Shown: positions 1 to 11,233 of the stretch, piece by piece | How positions within the stretch are numbered: position 1 is the stretch's first letter | Layout: every line of letters starts with the position of its first letter | DNA from: Calliphora vicina | Lineage: Eukaryota; Arthropoda; Insecta; Diptera; Calliphoridae | Reading direction: 5' to 3' | DNA length: 64,000 nucleotides | Assembly (NCBI RefSeq): GCF_958450345.1 | Contig: NC_088781.1 | Coordinates: 55,072,315 to 55,136,314, forward strand | Translations under genes and position numbers: made by a program | Notes under the pieces: model-generated | The model's database searches: none | Told to the model about the DNA's origin: nothing | The model's input: only the letters and a program-made list of their open reading frames with translations

Positions 1-1346
1 CATTTACAAGGGGAAAAAAATGCATTTTTTCCAGTTTTTGTAAAAATTTTGCCATTAAAAAATTACTTTTGCAATTTAATTTAAAAGAATAGAAATGTGT
101 ACGTAATTGTCGTTCTAATGAGACATAAAAAACAGAAATTGGCCAAAAAATGTTAAAGTTATTAAAAATTCTCCAGGCCATTAACGTGTCTCAGGCAACT
201 AGAACAAGAAAGGTAGGAACAAAATTAACATATTTTGATAAATATTAAAATTAAAGCTCATTTTTATGTCCATATTTACTTGTATATGAGTTTTTGTCTT
301 CGTAGGATACCGCTAACCTATTCTTAGGTATGAGCAAAAAAATAAAATTTTTTAACGGCAGTTTCAAAACTACATTTTCAAATTTTTAAAAATTTTGTTA
401 AACAAATTTCAGAATTTTTTGATCATCTCATTGGGATTTATTAAGAATATAATAGGAAAAAAAATTCAAGAGAAATTCCAAATATTGAAAAATTTGTCCT
501 TTGACCTTCACGATTTAAGGGTTAACGTTTTCCGATTTTATTAAAAGTTCCAGAGTATATTTAGAATTATCTGGACTATAATATTCTGAATAAGTTTTGC
601 TTAAAATTCATAAGAGTAAGGAAATAGAGCTCATTCGCCTAAAAATTGCCAAATAATTGATTTTTCTCGAAAATTTCAAAATTTAAATCGCAGGTACGGA
701 AAAACTATAAGAGATATTTTCATAATTTTTTCACATTTTTATTACCTATTATATTCTTAATAAATCCCAATAAGATGATCAAAAAATTATGAAATTTGTT
801 TAACAACATTTTTAAAAATTTGAAAATGGAGTTTTGAAACTGCCGTTAAAAAAAAATTATTTTTTTTGTTCATACCTAAGAATAGGTTAGCGGTATCCTA
901 CGAAGACAAAAACTCATATACAAGTAAATATGGACTTATTTTAAGTAAAAATGAGCATTAATTTTAATATTTATCAAAATATGTTAATTTTGTTCCTACC
1001 TTTCTTATTCTACTTGCCTGAGACTTTTTAATAATTTTTAATAACTTTAACATTTTTTGACCAATTTCTGTTTTTTATGTCTTATTAGAACGACAATTAC
1101 GTACACATTTCGATTCTTTTAAATTAAATTGCAAAAGTAATTTTTTAATGGCAAAATTTTTACAAAAACTGAAAAAATGCATTTTTTTTCCCTAAATGCA
1201 TCTCAAAACTTCAGAGGGCTTGCGGCACGTCTTATCCACAACCGATGTACCTAAAATTTTTTCAGGATGATTTTTTTACTAATGTTCACCGAACTGGAGG
1301 GTGAGAATGGCCAAAATCCAACTTTCGTTTATTAAGGGCCACCCTA
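1..1346. mobile_element. Palindromic (foldback) hAT-like element, left end outside the window
   Basis: The two halves are inverted copies of each other; for instance the text near 300-420 reappears inverted near 780-910. The right end is GGCCACCCTA at 1337-1346, followed by GTGTACAC, a candidate 8-bp target-site duplication (TSD) whose partner lies outside the window. It belongs to the same family as the complete copy at 9391-10982. It has no coding capacity, so it is non-autonomous. Confidence 0.75.
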
Positions 1347-1487
1347 GTGTACACACATCGTAACACTAGAATACGAAGCAAATCTTTTGTTGTGAGAGTT
1401 TGGTTAACAATGTTCTAAACCAATGTTCCGATGCTCTTCAAATATTCCGTATATTCCTATATATTTAAAACGATCAATAGATTATTA

Positions 1488-2335
1488 TACCCTTCGCCAT
1501 GAGTGGCAAGGGTATATATAAGTTTGTCATTCCGTTTGTAATTTCTACACTTTTCATTTGCGACCCCACAAAGTATATATATTCTGAATCGTTATAGATA
1601 GCGGAGTCGATATAGCCATGTCCGTCTGTCCGTCTGTGTGTTGAAATGATACATCAATATCTCCGAAATTCTTCCGGCTCGGTTGCTATTTAAAATCGAG
1701 AAAATCGGTCCACAAATAACTGAGATATAATGAAAAAACCAGGACAACCATGATTTTTGACCCATATCTGGATTACTAAATAGTTAATATAGACAATATG
1801 GATATCTAATGATAGATATTTCAAAGACCTGTGCAACGACGTATATAAGACCATAGTAAGTTGGACCTACAATGGGTCAAAATCGAAAAAAATTTAAAAA
1901 CTAAAAAAAAAAATTTTTTTAAATTAAAAAAAATTATAAAATTTAAAAAAATTTTAAAATTTAAAAAAAAAATTAAAAAAACTATTTAGAAAAACAACTG
2001 GAATAAAAATTTAAATTTTGTTTACCTAAAAATATTTAAAATTTTTATTTTAACCCTTTCAGTGGTTTTGTCGAATATATTCGACATTATAACATACTCT
2101 GTTTCTATGCGCTTTTACTGTATAATAAAATACAGTTAGTTTTAATTTTTTGTTTTAAATAAAAGACAGACACTGACAACCAGAGCAACCAAATACAAAA
2201 AAAATATTTTTCCCGGATTCAGCGTATTCAAATTATAAATATTTCTTTTTAATACTTTTAGCTCGACCTAAATTATTTTTGACCCTGAAAGGGTTAAAGT
2301 ATAATTTGGTGAAGGGTATATAAGCTCTCTTACTT
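1488..2335 (+). repeat. TATACCC-ended dispersed repeat, copy 1
   Basis: It starts with a palindromic TATACCC...GGGTATA stretch, then runs through the phrases 'gcggagtcgatatagcc' and 'gtccgtctgtccgtctg', and ends in 'ttggtgaagggtatata'. A diverged inverted copy lies at 19925-20540, and related copies are at 31080-31573, 37098-37530, 43540-44262 and 57700-58040. No coding capacity. The repeat class is unknown to me. A piggyBac-like MITE interrupts it. Confidence 0.7.
2054..2293. mobile_element. piggyBac-like MITE (TTAA target, CCC...GGG ends)
   Basis: The ends are CCCTTTCAGTGG and CCCTGAAAGGG, flanked on both sides by TTAA (2050-2053 and 2294-2297). The related repeat near 19960-19980 has one TTAA and no insert, so it is a natural empty site. 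TTAA duplication with CCC/GGG termini is the piggyBac signature. It is 240 bp long and non-coding. Confidence 0.85.
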
Positions 2336-2337
2336 GT

Positions 2338-2478
2338 TCTTTATTTAGAATTTTTAGAAAAAAACTCAAACAAAAAAATTACTCAAAATAATCACACATA
2401 CGAGTGTTGTTTAGCTTTGTTTACTATGGCATTCTCATTACTTAGGTTTTTCACAACTGAGTTAGGTCTTTGACAGGA
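2338..2478. mobile_element. Truncated hAT MITE of the CATAGAG/TCCGCTCTATG family
   Basis: It shares 'cacacatacgagtgttgt' and 'ctgagttaggtctttgaca' with the better copies at 35308-35489 and 60820-61006. The TCCGCTCTATG ends are not intact here. Confidence 0.6.
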
Positions 2479-2479
2479 G

Positions 2480-3291
2480 ACTTTCCTATCTATATGTATT
2501 ATTACTTGAAAAACATATGTATATTTGGCTTGGCTAATGAAAATGAGATTGAAATTGGAAAATATGAAATATTTTAAAATGTTTGCTTTTATTTACACAT
2601 TTTTAATTTTTTACTTCCACTTTTCCATTTGAAAGTGGAATTTTCTGAATAAGTTTATGTTTTCACTTTCATACGAATTTGATGTCAGCGGCATACCTGA
2701 ATATAAGCGAATAAAATTAATTAAATCAGGATTCAATAGAACTCTGTTTCTTAAAATTTCAACTAAATATGATTCTTTTAGCGAAGTTCCAACCTTTGTA
2801 GTCAAGAATTAAAAAAAAAAAAAAAAACAAATTATTTATTAAGTTTTATGAAAAAATATTTATATTAAAATTGTTTATTAAAAATTTAGTTATCTAATGT
2901 ATTTAAAAACATATGTATATTTCTAATTCAATAAGTTTAGAAATAAATTAAAGTATTGTATAATTTTAACTTAAACAAGTTTATAATTTAAAACTAAAAT
3001 ATTTTTATTTATATAAAAGGTACATGTTGTTACAAATTAAATTAGTTTTTGGTTTTTATTTAATAATAAAATTATGTCACATTATACATATATTTTAATT
3101 ACTAGAATACAAATCAAATACTTAAATATAGTACATACATACATCTCAGTCTAACACTCATAGAATAAGTGCACGTTATTTTTTATTAAAATATTTTAAC
3201 TTTGGAATTTAAAATCTATGATTTTTTAAAAAATACTAATTTTATATATAGAAATCAAAGAGAGTGTGTTGTCTTAACCAATTAGATTTTC
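2480..3291 (-). other. 3' flank of BEN-A with conserved poly(A) signal
   Basis: AT-rich and without a gene of its own. The segment 2600-3290 has paralogues downstream of the other BEN genes (21780-22075, 28640-29081, 40545-41114). On the minus strand AATAAA occurs at 3187-3182, about 105 nt past the stop. The same signal occurs in B (22064-22059), C (28969-28964) and D (41007-41002). Confidence 0.55.
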
Positions 3292-4596
3292 TTAATTAAT
3301 TTCCCTCATTGGCGTTCGTTTATTCATTTGCAGCTTCATCATCTTATTTTCGTCGGCACATTTGGTGGTGATGGCATTTCGCACTTCTTTATCGGAAACT
3401 TGACACTTGCGAGTTACCGCAAATATAATATCTGCTATTACAAGAGGATCCAACATTTCTTTTACTGGTTTACATTGGTCCTTAAAGGCCGGTGAAGGTT
3501 TGCCAGTCATCGAGTGTGTTGCCAAAACTTTCCGATCGAAAATTGCCATTAGCAGCTTCCTAGTCGCTATCGAGGCAGAGGTCCAATTCATATTTTCATA
3601 CAACTTTGCTGGTATGCGGGTGTTGTTAGGTCCAATCGATACCATAACATTCTCAGGATCATAGCTAATATTGCTCATATCACTACCTGGAGTGCTATTG
3701 TTTGAGGATGAGGGATTGCCATTTTGACTTGGTGTGGTTTGTATGCTGGTAATTTGAATTTTCTGTGCCTTAAGTAAGCTATTACCGCTGCTACGACGCT
3801 TTTGGGTTGGTAGTTGCTGTTGTATGGTAGAGTAGGTTGTAATTGACTGATTATTGCTTTCATATTTTACAATTGCTTGCTCTGCTGCAAGTTTTCTCCT
3901 CTTTATGAAATGATGTTCACTTGGCGTTGTGTCTGTAGGTGTTGGTGCAGCTGCCTGATGATGAATTGTCGTGGAATTATTGTCACTATTATATTCCGAC
4001 TTAATTTCAATGTTATCTTCGGCAGCCAGACAAATCTCTAAACGTCCTGAATCTGCAGAACTGTTTAAATTTAATGCCCCATCGTCTTCGGCCAAATGGA
4101 TTTCTATTGGTTCATCATTATTATTACCCGTACCCTCGGCTATAATTGTATATTTTACGCTTTCTGCCGGAGAACAATTCACTTGCTGGGTAGGGTTTAG
4201 GGCATTTACAATTTTGGGACTTATTTGAGCTGCCCTAGTGATGTTGCTGCTAATATTAGCACTGCTGTAACCAATATTATTGATGTATTGTTGACTTTGA
4301 GGTTGCTGCTGTGACAGTAAAGCTGATGTTCTTGCCGAGGTGGCATGTATTTGGGACAGTAAATCTGTGTGGGCCTTTAGATTTTCTTCCAATACTCTTA
4401 CTTTTTCCTGCAATTCTCTTTCCCTTTGGGATTGCTTTTCCCTATTTTCGATTTCATGGAGATATGAAAAGTCGCTGCCTGTCGTCTGTGACCAGGCATT
4501 GACCATCAAGGGACGATTAATGCGCTGTCCTGGCTCTGGGATACCTCTGAATTTGTCTGCTGATCCGACCACTACAGACATGATTGGTAATTGGAT
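3292..4596 (-). CDS. BEN-A, main coding exon: BEN-solo (Insensitive/Elba-like) protein
   Basis: Probable nuclear DNA-binding repressor or insulator factor of the BEN-solo family. Counting from Met at 4581, the protein has 429 residues. Residues about 40-95 are charged and heptad-like (RERELQEKVRVLEENL), a likely coiled coil for self-association. Residues 95-305 are a Q/N/S/T-rich linker with a basic KRRK cluster, a possible nuclear signal. Residues about 308-415 are the BEN domain, with NWTSASIATRKLLMAIF, GKPSPAFKD and a helical end around DKEVRNAITTKCADENK. The exon opens after an acceptor (ACTTACAG before 4596), and the 15 nt before Met 4581 are open in frame, so translation probably starts in the micro-exon at 7368-7382, giving 439 residues. 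The stop comes six residues earlier than in the paralogues, which end in KENLTG or KENLIG. Nearly identical to BEN-D. The family is recognised from remembered Insensitive/Elba sequence, not a search. Confidence 0.85.
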   Translation of the reverse strand: MQLPIMSVVVGSADKFRGIPEPGQRINRPLMVNAWSQTTGSDFSYLHEIENREKQSQRERELQEKVRVLEENLKAHTDLLSQIHATSARTSALLSQQQPQSQQYINNIGYSSANISSNITRAAQISPKIVNALNPTQQVNCSPAESVKYTIIAEGTGNNNDEPIEIHLAEDDGALNLNSSADSGRLEICLAAEDNIEIKSEYNSDNNSTTIHHQAAAPTPTDTTPSEHHFIKRRKLAAEQAIVKYESNNQSITTYSTIQQQLPTQKRRSSGNSLLKAQKIQITSIQTTPSQNGNPSSSNNSTPGSDMSNISYDPENVMVSIGPNNTRIPAKLYENMNWTSASIATRKLLMAIFDRKVLATHSMTGKPSPAFKDQCKPVKEMLDPLVIADIIFAVTRKCQVSDKEVRNAITTKCADENKMMKLQMNKRTPMREIN

Positions 4597-5348
4597 CTGT
4601 AAGTAATTGAAAGAATAAAAATAATAAGTATAATGTTGTATTAAAAATAGCATAACTTGATATTAACATATTTATTTTTCGTTTTATCCAAACTTGTTCA
4701 AACTTTTTATAGAATATTTATAAAAGGGATGTTAGTTCAGTGATTGATGCTCATGTTCTTGCGAATGTGTAAATGCAAAATTGTAAAGGTTTTTGTGAGT
4801 ATTTTTTTTATTGGATTACGGTAAAATTTTCCATTTGCAATGATGCTAGACCATTCGTACTTAATAGTGAACTCCGCTAATGAGTTATAATATAGCTTTT
4901 TTTAAAAAAATATTATTTTTCGTTCTCGCTTTTGATTTGAGATCAACATTTCATGTGCAATTTATCACAGAAAAATCTAAATATTTGGCCTACTTAACAC
5001 AAGTTTTAAAGTATAATTAAGTGTCATTTATGATATTGACAGAATAATATTCAAAAATTATTTCTCCAACTCAATGATGCCCTTTTGGTTTTGCACCGAC
5101 AGTTCTTTGAACAACTGGAAAGACATATGTACGTGAAAATACTTGATGCTTTTCCATTATATTTATTCCCACCATCAAAAATGATTGTGGTATGTTGATT
5201 TTGTCATTCCGTTTATAACGCATCGAAATATTCATCGCAGGCTCACAAAAATATATGTCGCTCATTTGCTGCAACAACGTCATAATTCAAAAAAAGTCGT
5301 TTCAAGAAAAACTACTTTGAATGTTTTATGCCATTTTACTATTTCTTA

Positions 5349-5497
5349 GACCCCTTTCACACTAGGCAATTTAGTTGCGCAAGTCTCTTGCCCAACAATA
5401 AAACAGCATGCAAAATTTTCTTCTCCTTAACCCGACATTACCTCTGGCATCTATACAAGAGACTTGCGGAACTAAATTGCCTAGTGTGAAAGGGGTC
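5349..5497. mobile_element. 149-bp palindromic MITE with 3-bp TTA duplication (PIF/Harbinger-like)
   Basis: The inverted ends are GACCCCTTTCACACTAGGC and its complement, flanked by TTA at 5346-5348 and 5498-5500. The copy of the surrounding DNA at about 60487-60510 reads straight through with one TTA and no insert. Three-base TWA duplications are typical of PIF/Harbinger elements. Non-coding. Confidence 0.85.
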
Positions 5498-6224
5498 TTA
5501 AATAAATTATCAACTAATCATGCGATTTCAGAAATAAAACCTGATTTAAATAGTAGATATTAATATCTTTAGATATTTAGATATATGTAAATATTTACAT
5601 CTCAAATAGGTCCCCCTTGAACATTCATTATTGCCTTATAATAATTAACTAACATAACCCGGTGCACTTCGCTACCCCTACCCTAGTAAAATTAAAAAAA
5701 ATATGAATGGAAATACGAAAATAACACATACAAAATTTGAGAATCTCTCAATTACAGTTCACTTGATAGTCGAAAATAACTAACTAATTTTGTATGGGAG
5801 ATATCACTCCACTGCATATTTACATATTTTAATAAGAATTGGAGAGATCTGCGGAAAAAGACTAGCTATCTAGGTTATGAAAAAATGGTAATGTTTGAAA
5901 GACATACTATATTAAGATAATGATGATGATTATAAAACGCGTTAAAAATGATTTCCAAATAGTATTGTTTATGATAAGGCTTTACTAATACCTCTTAATA
6001 TAATGAAATGATTTATTGATATACTATTTTGCAGGTAATATAATAAAGGATATGTTATCTTGTGAAACTGAATTCAAATTTGTATAACAACTTATGATAG
6101 TTAGTTTTGGGTTAGTCTATTAATTGTTTTAAGTGTCGGGATCAAACACTGTACTGCATTTGTAACATTTACTTATTTTGTTAAGCAAGTTTCATATGTT
6201 CATTTTATTATAATTAAAATAATT

Positions 6225-6440
6225 GGGGGATTCAAACGGTCTGCTATTAGGTCGTATGTCATAATGTCGTAAAATATATATAAAAGTGTTATTTTATGAC
6301 AAACCAATAAACATAGTTCTAAAAGTCTTATTAGTTTATAACTTTTTTGTTTGAAATCCAACAAAAATTTATTTAAACTAAAAAAAATATTTTATGACAT
6401 TATGACAAAACGACCTAATAGGAGACAGTTTGAATCCCCC
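6225..6440. mobile_element. Palindromic MITE, family 'GGATTCAAACGGTCTGCTATTAGG', copy 1
   Basis: The ends GGGGGATTCAAAC and GTTTGAATCCCCC are inverted repeats, and the inner arms (ATTAGGTCG...CGACCTAAT) also pair. A relative lies in the BEN-D intron at 42563-42802, but at a different position, so the two insertions are independent. Confidence 0.75.
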
Positions 6441-6501
6441 AAATGCATTACAATTTTAAGTATTTCCAAAAAAAATATTGTTATTTAATTTTACTGTATT
6501 A

Positions 6502-6639
6502 TGTGCTGTTTGTCTATAGCGAACGAGTACTTTGAGTGGAAATTTAACATGAGATTTGTTATTGTAACAGAAACAAAATATGTATGTACATGTAAAACAT
6601 CCGCCCAAAGCATTCGTTCGCTATAGAAAAACAGCACAT
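6502..6639. mobile_element. Palindromic MITE 'GTGCTGTTTTTCTATAGCGAACGAGT', copy 1
   Basis: An almost perfect inverted repeat of about 138 bp ending in ATGTGCTG and CAGCACAT. Two other copies occur at 37658-37781 and 58819-58948. Confidence 0.8.
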
Positions 6640-6950
6640 TAGTCTGAGTCTCAATAAATTTTATTAAATTAGAATTCATTTATCGTTGAATTAATTCACA
6701 ATGAATTTAATTCATATCTGAATGATTAAATGTCTGTTATTTCAAATCTCATACAAATTGATTTAAAATATTTGTTCTTCATTCAGTTTTGCTTTTAATC
6801 ATTTATTGTACAAAATGAATTGAACAAATTTGACTAAATTCTTTTTTAACTAGATTTGAATTGAAGTAAAATTTAATCATTCAATACCTTAGCTATTTTG
6901 TAATGGAATTAAATTCAAGAAATAAGGATTTAATTCTTTGGGGTATAGTG
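6640..6950. repeat. ATTAATTC-rich dispersed repeat
   Basis: Rich in 'ttgaattaattc' and 'aatgaattg' phrases. Related stretches lie in the introns of BEN-B (24110-25110) and BEN-C (32265-32780), upstream of A and D (11270-11480, 45950-46260) and at 56400-56760. Most likely old repeat DNA carried with the duplicated units. Confidence 0.5.
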
Positions 6951-7367
6951 GTCACTTTTCTAACCACCTTTTCTAGAGTCTTTAATACATTATTATTGAC
7001 ATCTATTGGCATTTTGCTACAGAATTAAATTTTTTGAAGTCATCATTTATGTTGTTTTTTTTTCACAAAACTTTGTCGCCAGGGTGATCCGGTTAAATTA
7101 ATGTGTTAATTTGAAAATATTATAAACCATAGTTTTTCTAAGGGTTTTCCCGGATTCAATTAAAAAAGAGTTACATTGTTATTTAGTATTCGTTTGGTTC
7201 TCTTTTGCTAACAAAGTAATGACTGAAATAGGTTTCATAATTCAGCCAATAATTTCAGAATTATTTTTGTTTATTATTTAGTAAAATCCCTTAATTTATC
7301 TAATATGATTAAAATGTTAATAAAAAACCGAAGTTTTATTTCAAAATAGTTTTTATATTAGACTTAC

Positions 7368-7382
7368 CACTTTGGTTTCCAT
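7368..7382 (-). CDS. BEN-A, 5' coding micro-exon (METKV)
   Basis: ATGGAAACCAAAGTG is followed directly by the donor GTAAGTC (7367-7361). Spliced to the acceptor at 4597, it continues in frame through Ile-Gln-Leu-Pro-Ile into MSVV. The start context is strong (A at -3, G at +4). All four paralogues keep the ATG, the 15-nt length and the donor. The intron would be 2771 nt and is filled with MITEs. The alternative is that this is 5' UTR and translation starts at 4581. Confidence 0.6.
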
Positions 7383-8376
7383 TATTAAGTCTTTTAAAAC
7401 TTCACAAATTTTGTTGTTGTATGAAAATCCGAACACTTTTACTAAATTTTCGCAATTTTTTTGTATGAAAATCTGAGAAACACTTTTATAGAAATTAAAA
7501 TTTCACAATTTTTATGAAAAACTAATAAACACTTTTATGGAAATTAAAATTTCTCAATTTTTTGTATGAAAATCCGAAAAACACTTTTATGGAAATTAAA
7601 ATTATACAATTTTTTTCTATGCAAATCACTTATAAAATTCAAACAAGAATATACTTTTTTTAATACCGCTTTTTTAAAACAACTTTACGCTGTGCCGTTC
7701 TAATATCAACTGCTTTAAAATTCTTTTGGTCTTATCACTATCATTACATTTGCTGCTGAAGCCGACACTTAGTCCCATTTTGCCTGCTGATATCCTTTGC
7801 TACCTCTACCTACTTCAAATGTTTGCATGTAGATATACACATTAACAAGAACAACAACAACACATAACATTTAGTTTAAGGGTAGAAAACATTGATCCTC
7901 AGCTTGTCTTACTTTGCAATTCTTGCTGCAATACTCAACTGTTTGTATCTATAAATTCCTATTTTTCCAGTTCGTTTTATTTGTATTTCTGTTTTATTTT
8001 GTACTTTCTTTTGTTTACCTGTAATAAAAAGAGAGAAAATGCGCGCAATTCGTTTTTACAATTCAACAGCAGGACATCCATCTACCATTTATTTTTATTG
8101 TTGTTACGCATAGTTGTTGGTTTTAATATTTGAAATATCAACGAACATTTTCCTCGCTCGAGTCTGTTGGTTGGTTTATTAGTTGGTCTAACAACAATAA
8201 CAATACAAAAGGAAAGGAAAAAACCCAAAACAAAATCTGCGTTATTTGTTGTTGCTTGAAAATTCTATTCTGCTTTGAATAATAATGCCAGATCAACACA
8301 AAACCAATAATCCTTGTAGGTAAGAACCCCATAGGAATTAATGGCAAATTGGGTTATGTTAATCGTTAATATCGAT
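7383..8376 (-). promoter_or_regulatory. Conserved upstream/leader block of BEN-A
   Basis: Several phrases are kept at the same place upstream of all four BEN genes: 'ctgctgatatcctttgctacc' type near 7790, 'gatcctcagctkgtcttactttg' near 7893, and 'ccagttcgttttattt' near 7969. On the minus strand CAG/GTAAAC at 8019 is also kept in B (25689), C (33777) and D (45559), and could be the donor of a non-coding first exon. Short open frames here are shifted between A and D, so I treat the block as promoter and leader. The transcription start cannot be placed. Confidence 0.5.
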
Positions 8377-8639
8377 GGATTTCCTATTAAGTGTATGTTT
8401 TTTTTTTTATTTCATATTTTATTTATCTTCACAATATAATGTGAACTATCAATAATTTGTTCAAATCTTAAATCTAAATATTATTTTTTATTTACGTCCC
8501 ACCACAGTTGGACGAAAAATTATGTTTAATTTATAGATCCTATCATCAGCGCAGGTCTGTTGGATTCCTTCTTCTTAGTCGGATGTAGCCATTACTTCTC
8601 ATTAATGTTCGTGCAAGTGGGTTTTGGGTGAACTTCTAA

Positions 8640-9390
8640 CTTTTTCAAATATGACTCCGCTTGTTTATTTATTTCATTTTTCACCAGGGAGAATGTTAAT
8701 ATTTCTCACATACCAAGGCGTTGCTGTTATCATTCGTAATATTTTATTTTGGAATCTTTGAATTTTTTCAATATTAGAAGCTGAGGCCGTGCCCCATAAT
8801 TGAATTCCATAGCTCCATATGGGTTTTATTATTTAGCTGTACAGCAAAAGTTTGCAATCTAAACTCAATCTCGAGTTTTTACCAATTAGGCATTAAATTT
8901 GTAGTAATTTTAACTTCATTTGAGTCAATTTCGTATCTATATGCTTTTTCCAGGTAAGACGTCGGTCTAGATGCAGACCTAGATATTTAACTGCAGTTTG
9001 TTGAGGTATTATATGATTATTTATTAGGATTGGAGGCCATGATTCTCTACGCAATGTGAATGTAAGATGTATACATTTTTGCTCGTTTACTTTTATTCTC
9101 CATTGTTTTAACTACCTTTCTATGTCGAGTATATGGTCTTGTAAAAGTACAGATGCTTCTTGGGGGTTTTCATGAATGGCTAGTATAGCTGTGTCATTAG
9201 CAAAAGTTGATATGTGGGTTCGACTGTTTGTAGGCATATCACAAGTATATATCAAATATAGGAAGGGACCCAGTATACTTCCTTGGGGTACGCCTGCTTC
9301 AATAGGCTGTGGTGAACTTATGAAGTCTCCCTCTTTAAGAATGAACTTTCGATGACTTAAATAACTTTCTAGAAGCTTGTGTGTGTTCAC
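8640..9390 (-). pseudogene. Jockey-like reverse transcriptase, C-terminal part
   Basis: Encodes motif B/C regions AGVPQGSILGPFLYLIYT and STFANDTAILA, followed further on, in another frame, by a typical jockey-family tail (YGIQLWGTAS, IQRFQNKILR). The catalytic box, normally FADD, reads FAND here, so an aspartate is lost. Together with the frame changes this makes it inactive. It continues into 10986-11233 across the hAT-like insert. Confidence 0.85.
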
Positions 9391-10982
9391 TAGGGTGGCC
9401 CTTAATAAACGAAAGTTGGATTTTGGCCATTCTCACCCTCCAGTTTGGTGAACATTAGCAAAAAAATCATACTGAAAAAATTTTAGGTAAATCGGTTGGG
9501 GTTAAGACGTGCCGCAAGCCCTCTGAAGTTTTGAGATGCATTTACAAGGGGAAAAAATGCATTTTTTTCAGTTTTTGTAAAAATTTTGCCATTAAAAACT
9601 TACTTTTGTAATTTAATTTAAAAGAATCGAAATGTGTACGTAATTGTCGTTCTAATGAGACATAAAAAACAGAAATCGGTCAAAAAATGTTAAAGTTATT
9701 AAAAATTCGCCAGGCCATTAACGTGTCTCAGGCCACTAGAACATGAAATGTAGGAACAAAATTAACATATTTTGAGAAATATTAAAATAAAAGCTCATTT
9801 TTACTTAAAATATGTCCATATTTACTTGTATATGAGTTTTTGTCTTCGTAGGATACCGTTAACCTATTCTTAGGTATGAACAAAAAAATTTAATTTTTTT
9901 AACGGCAGTTTCAAAACTCCATTTTCAAATTTTTAATAATTTTGTTAAACAAATTTCAGAATTTTTTGATCATCTCATTGGGATTTATTAAGAGTATAAT
10001 AGGGAATTAAATCGTGAAAAAATTATGAAAATATCTCTTATAGTTTTTCCGTACCTGCGATTTAAATTTTGAAATTTTCGAGAAAAACCAATTATTTGGC
10101 AATTTTTAGGCCAATGAGCTCTATTTTCTTACTCTTATGAATTTTAAGCAAAACTTAATTAGAATATTATAGTCCAGATAATTCTAAATATACTCTGAAA
10201 CTTTTACTAAAATCAAAAAACGTTAACCCTTAAATCGTGAAGGTCAAAGGTCAAATTTTTCAATATTTGGAATTTCTCTTGGAAAGATTTTGAAATGTTC
10301 GAAATGTTGTATATTTTTGGGCCGATTTTTATGAAATTTATTTTCATAATTTTTTCACGATTTAATTCCCTATTATACTCTTAATAAATCCCAATGAGAT
10401 GATCAAAAAATTCTGAAATTTGTTTAACAAAATTATTAAAAATTTGAAAATGGAGTTTTGAAACTGCCGTTAAAAAAATTAAATTTTTTTGTTCATACCT
10501 AAGAATAGGTTAACGGTATCCTACGAAGACAAAAACTCATATACAAGTAAATATGGACATATTTTAAGTAAAAATGAGCTTTTATTTTAATATTTCTCAA
10601 AATATGTTAATTTTGTTCCTACATTTCATGTTCTAGTGGCCTGAGACACGTTAATGGCCTGGCGAATTTTTAATAACTTTAACATTTTTTGACCGATTTC
10701 TGTTTTTTATGTCTCATTAGAACGACAATTACGTACACATTTCGATTCTTTTAAATTAAATTACAAAAGTAATTTTTTAATGGCAAAATTTTTACAAAAA
10801 CTGAAAAAAAATGCATTTTTTCCCCTTGTAAATGCATCTCAAAACTTCAGAGGGCTTGCGGCACGTCTTAACCCCAACCGATTTACCTAAAATTTTTTCA
10901 GGATGATTTTTTTACTAATGTTCACCAAACTGGGGGGTGAGAATGGCCAAAATCCAACTTTCGTTTATTAAGGGCCACCCTA
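9391..10982. mobile_element. Complete 1592-bp palindromic hAT-like foldback element
   Basis: The ends are TAGGGTGGCC... and ...GGCCACCCTA, flanked by GTGTTCAC at 9383-9390 and 10983-10990, an exact 8-bp duplication as made by hAT transposases. Nearly the whole element is one long inverted repeat centred near 10187. No coding capacity. Relatives are at 1-1346 and, degraded, at 20800-21490. Confidence 0.9.
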
Positions 10983-10985
10983 GTG

Positions 10986-11233
10986 TTCACTGGTAAATAT
11001 TGTTTTATTTTTATCGATAATCCTTCATGCCATACTTTGTCGAAGGCTTTCGAAACGTTGATGAAGAGTGCAGAACAATATTTTTTTTCTTCAAATGTCT
11101 TGGATATGATTTCTACCAACCTGTGAGTTTGTTCTATGGTGTTATGTTTTTCTCGAAATCCGAATTGATGTGTTGGAATACAATCAAAATGATTCACTAT
11201 CGGTTTTAACTTGTGCATTAAATGTAATGGCAA
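10986..11233 (-). pseudogene. Jockey-like reverse transcriptase, upstream part
   Basis: Shows the RT motifs HQFGFREKHNTIEQTHRLVE and CSALFINVSKAFDKVWHEGL. Motif A normally has Asp where this copy has Asn (FINV), a second lost catalytic residue. The reading frame runs into the insert at 10982. If one TSD copy is counted once, it continues in frame with the part ending at 9390. Confidence 0.85.

Larger units (their letters stand above)
4597..7367 (-). other. BEN-A intron
   Basis: An AT-rich intron between the donor at 7367 and the acceptor at 4597, holding at least three short palindromic elements and an ATTAATTC-rich repeat, listed separately. No other gene is visible. The stretch around 5250-5570 has a second copy at 60405-60575. 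Confidence 0.6.

Noticed and set aside
3407..4606. Plus-strand open frames of 63-88 residues across BEN-A (similar ones at 29215-29592 and 41812-42069)
   Set aside because: They lie antisense to the BEN coding exons and recur only because the sense sequence is conserved. No start or motif support.
8138..8347. 69-residue minus-strand frame with hydrophobic stretch upstream of BEN-A and its relative at 45669-45887
   Set aside because: The two copies differ by frame shifts although the DNA is well conserved, and B and C lack the frame. Better explained as leader or promoter.
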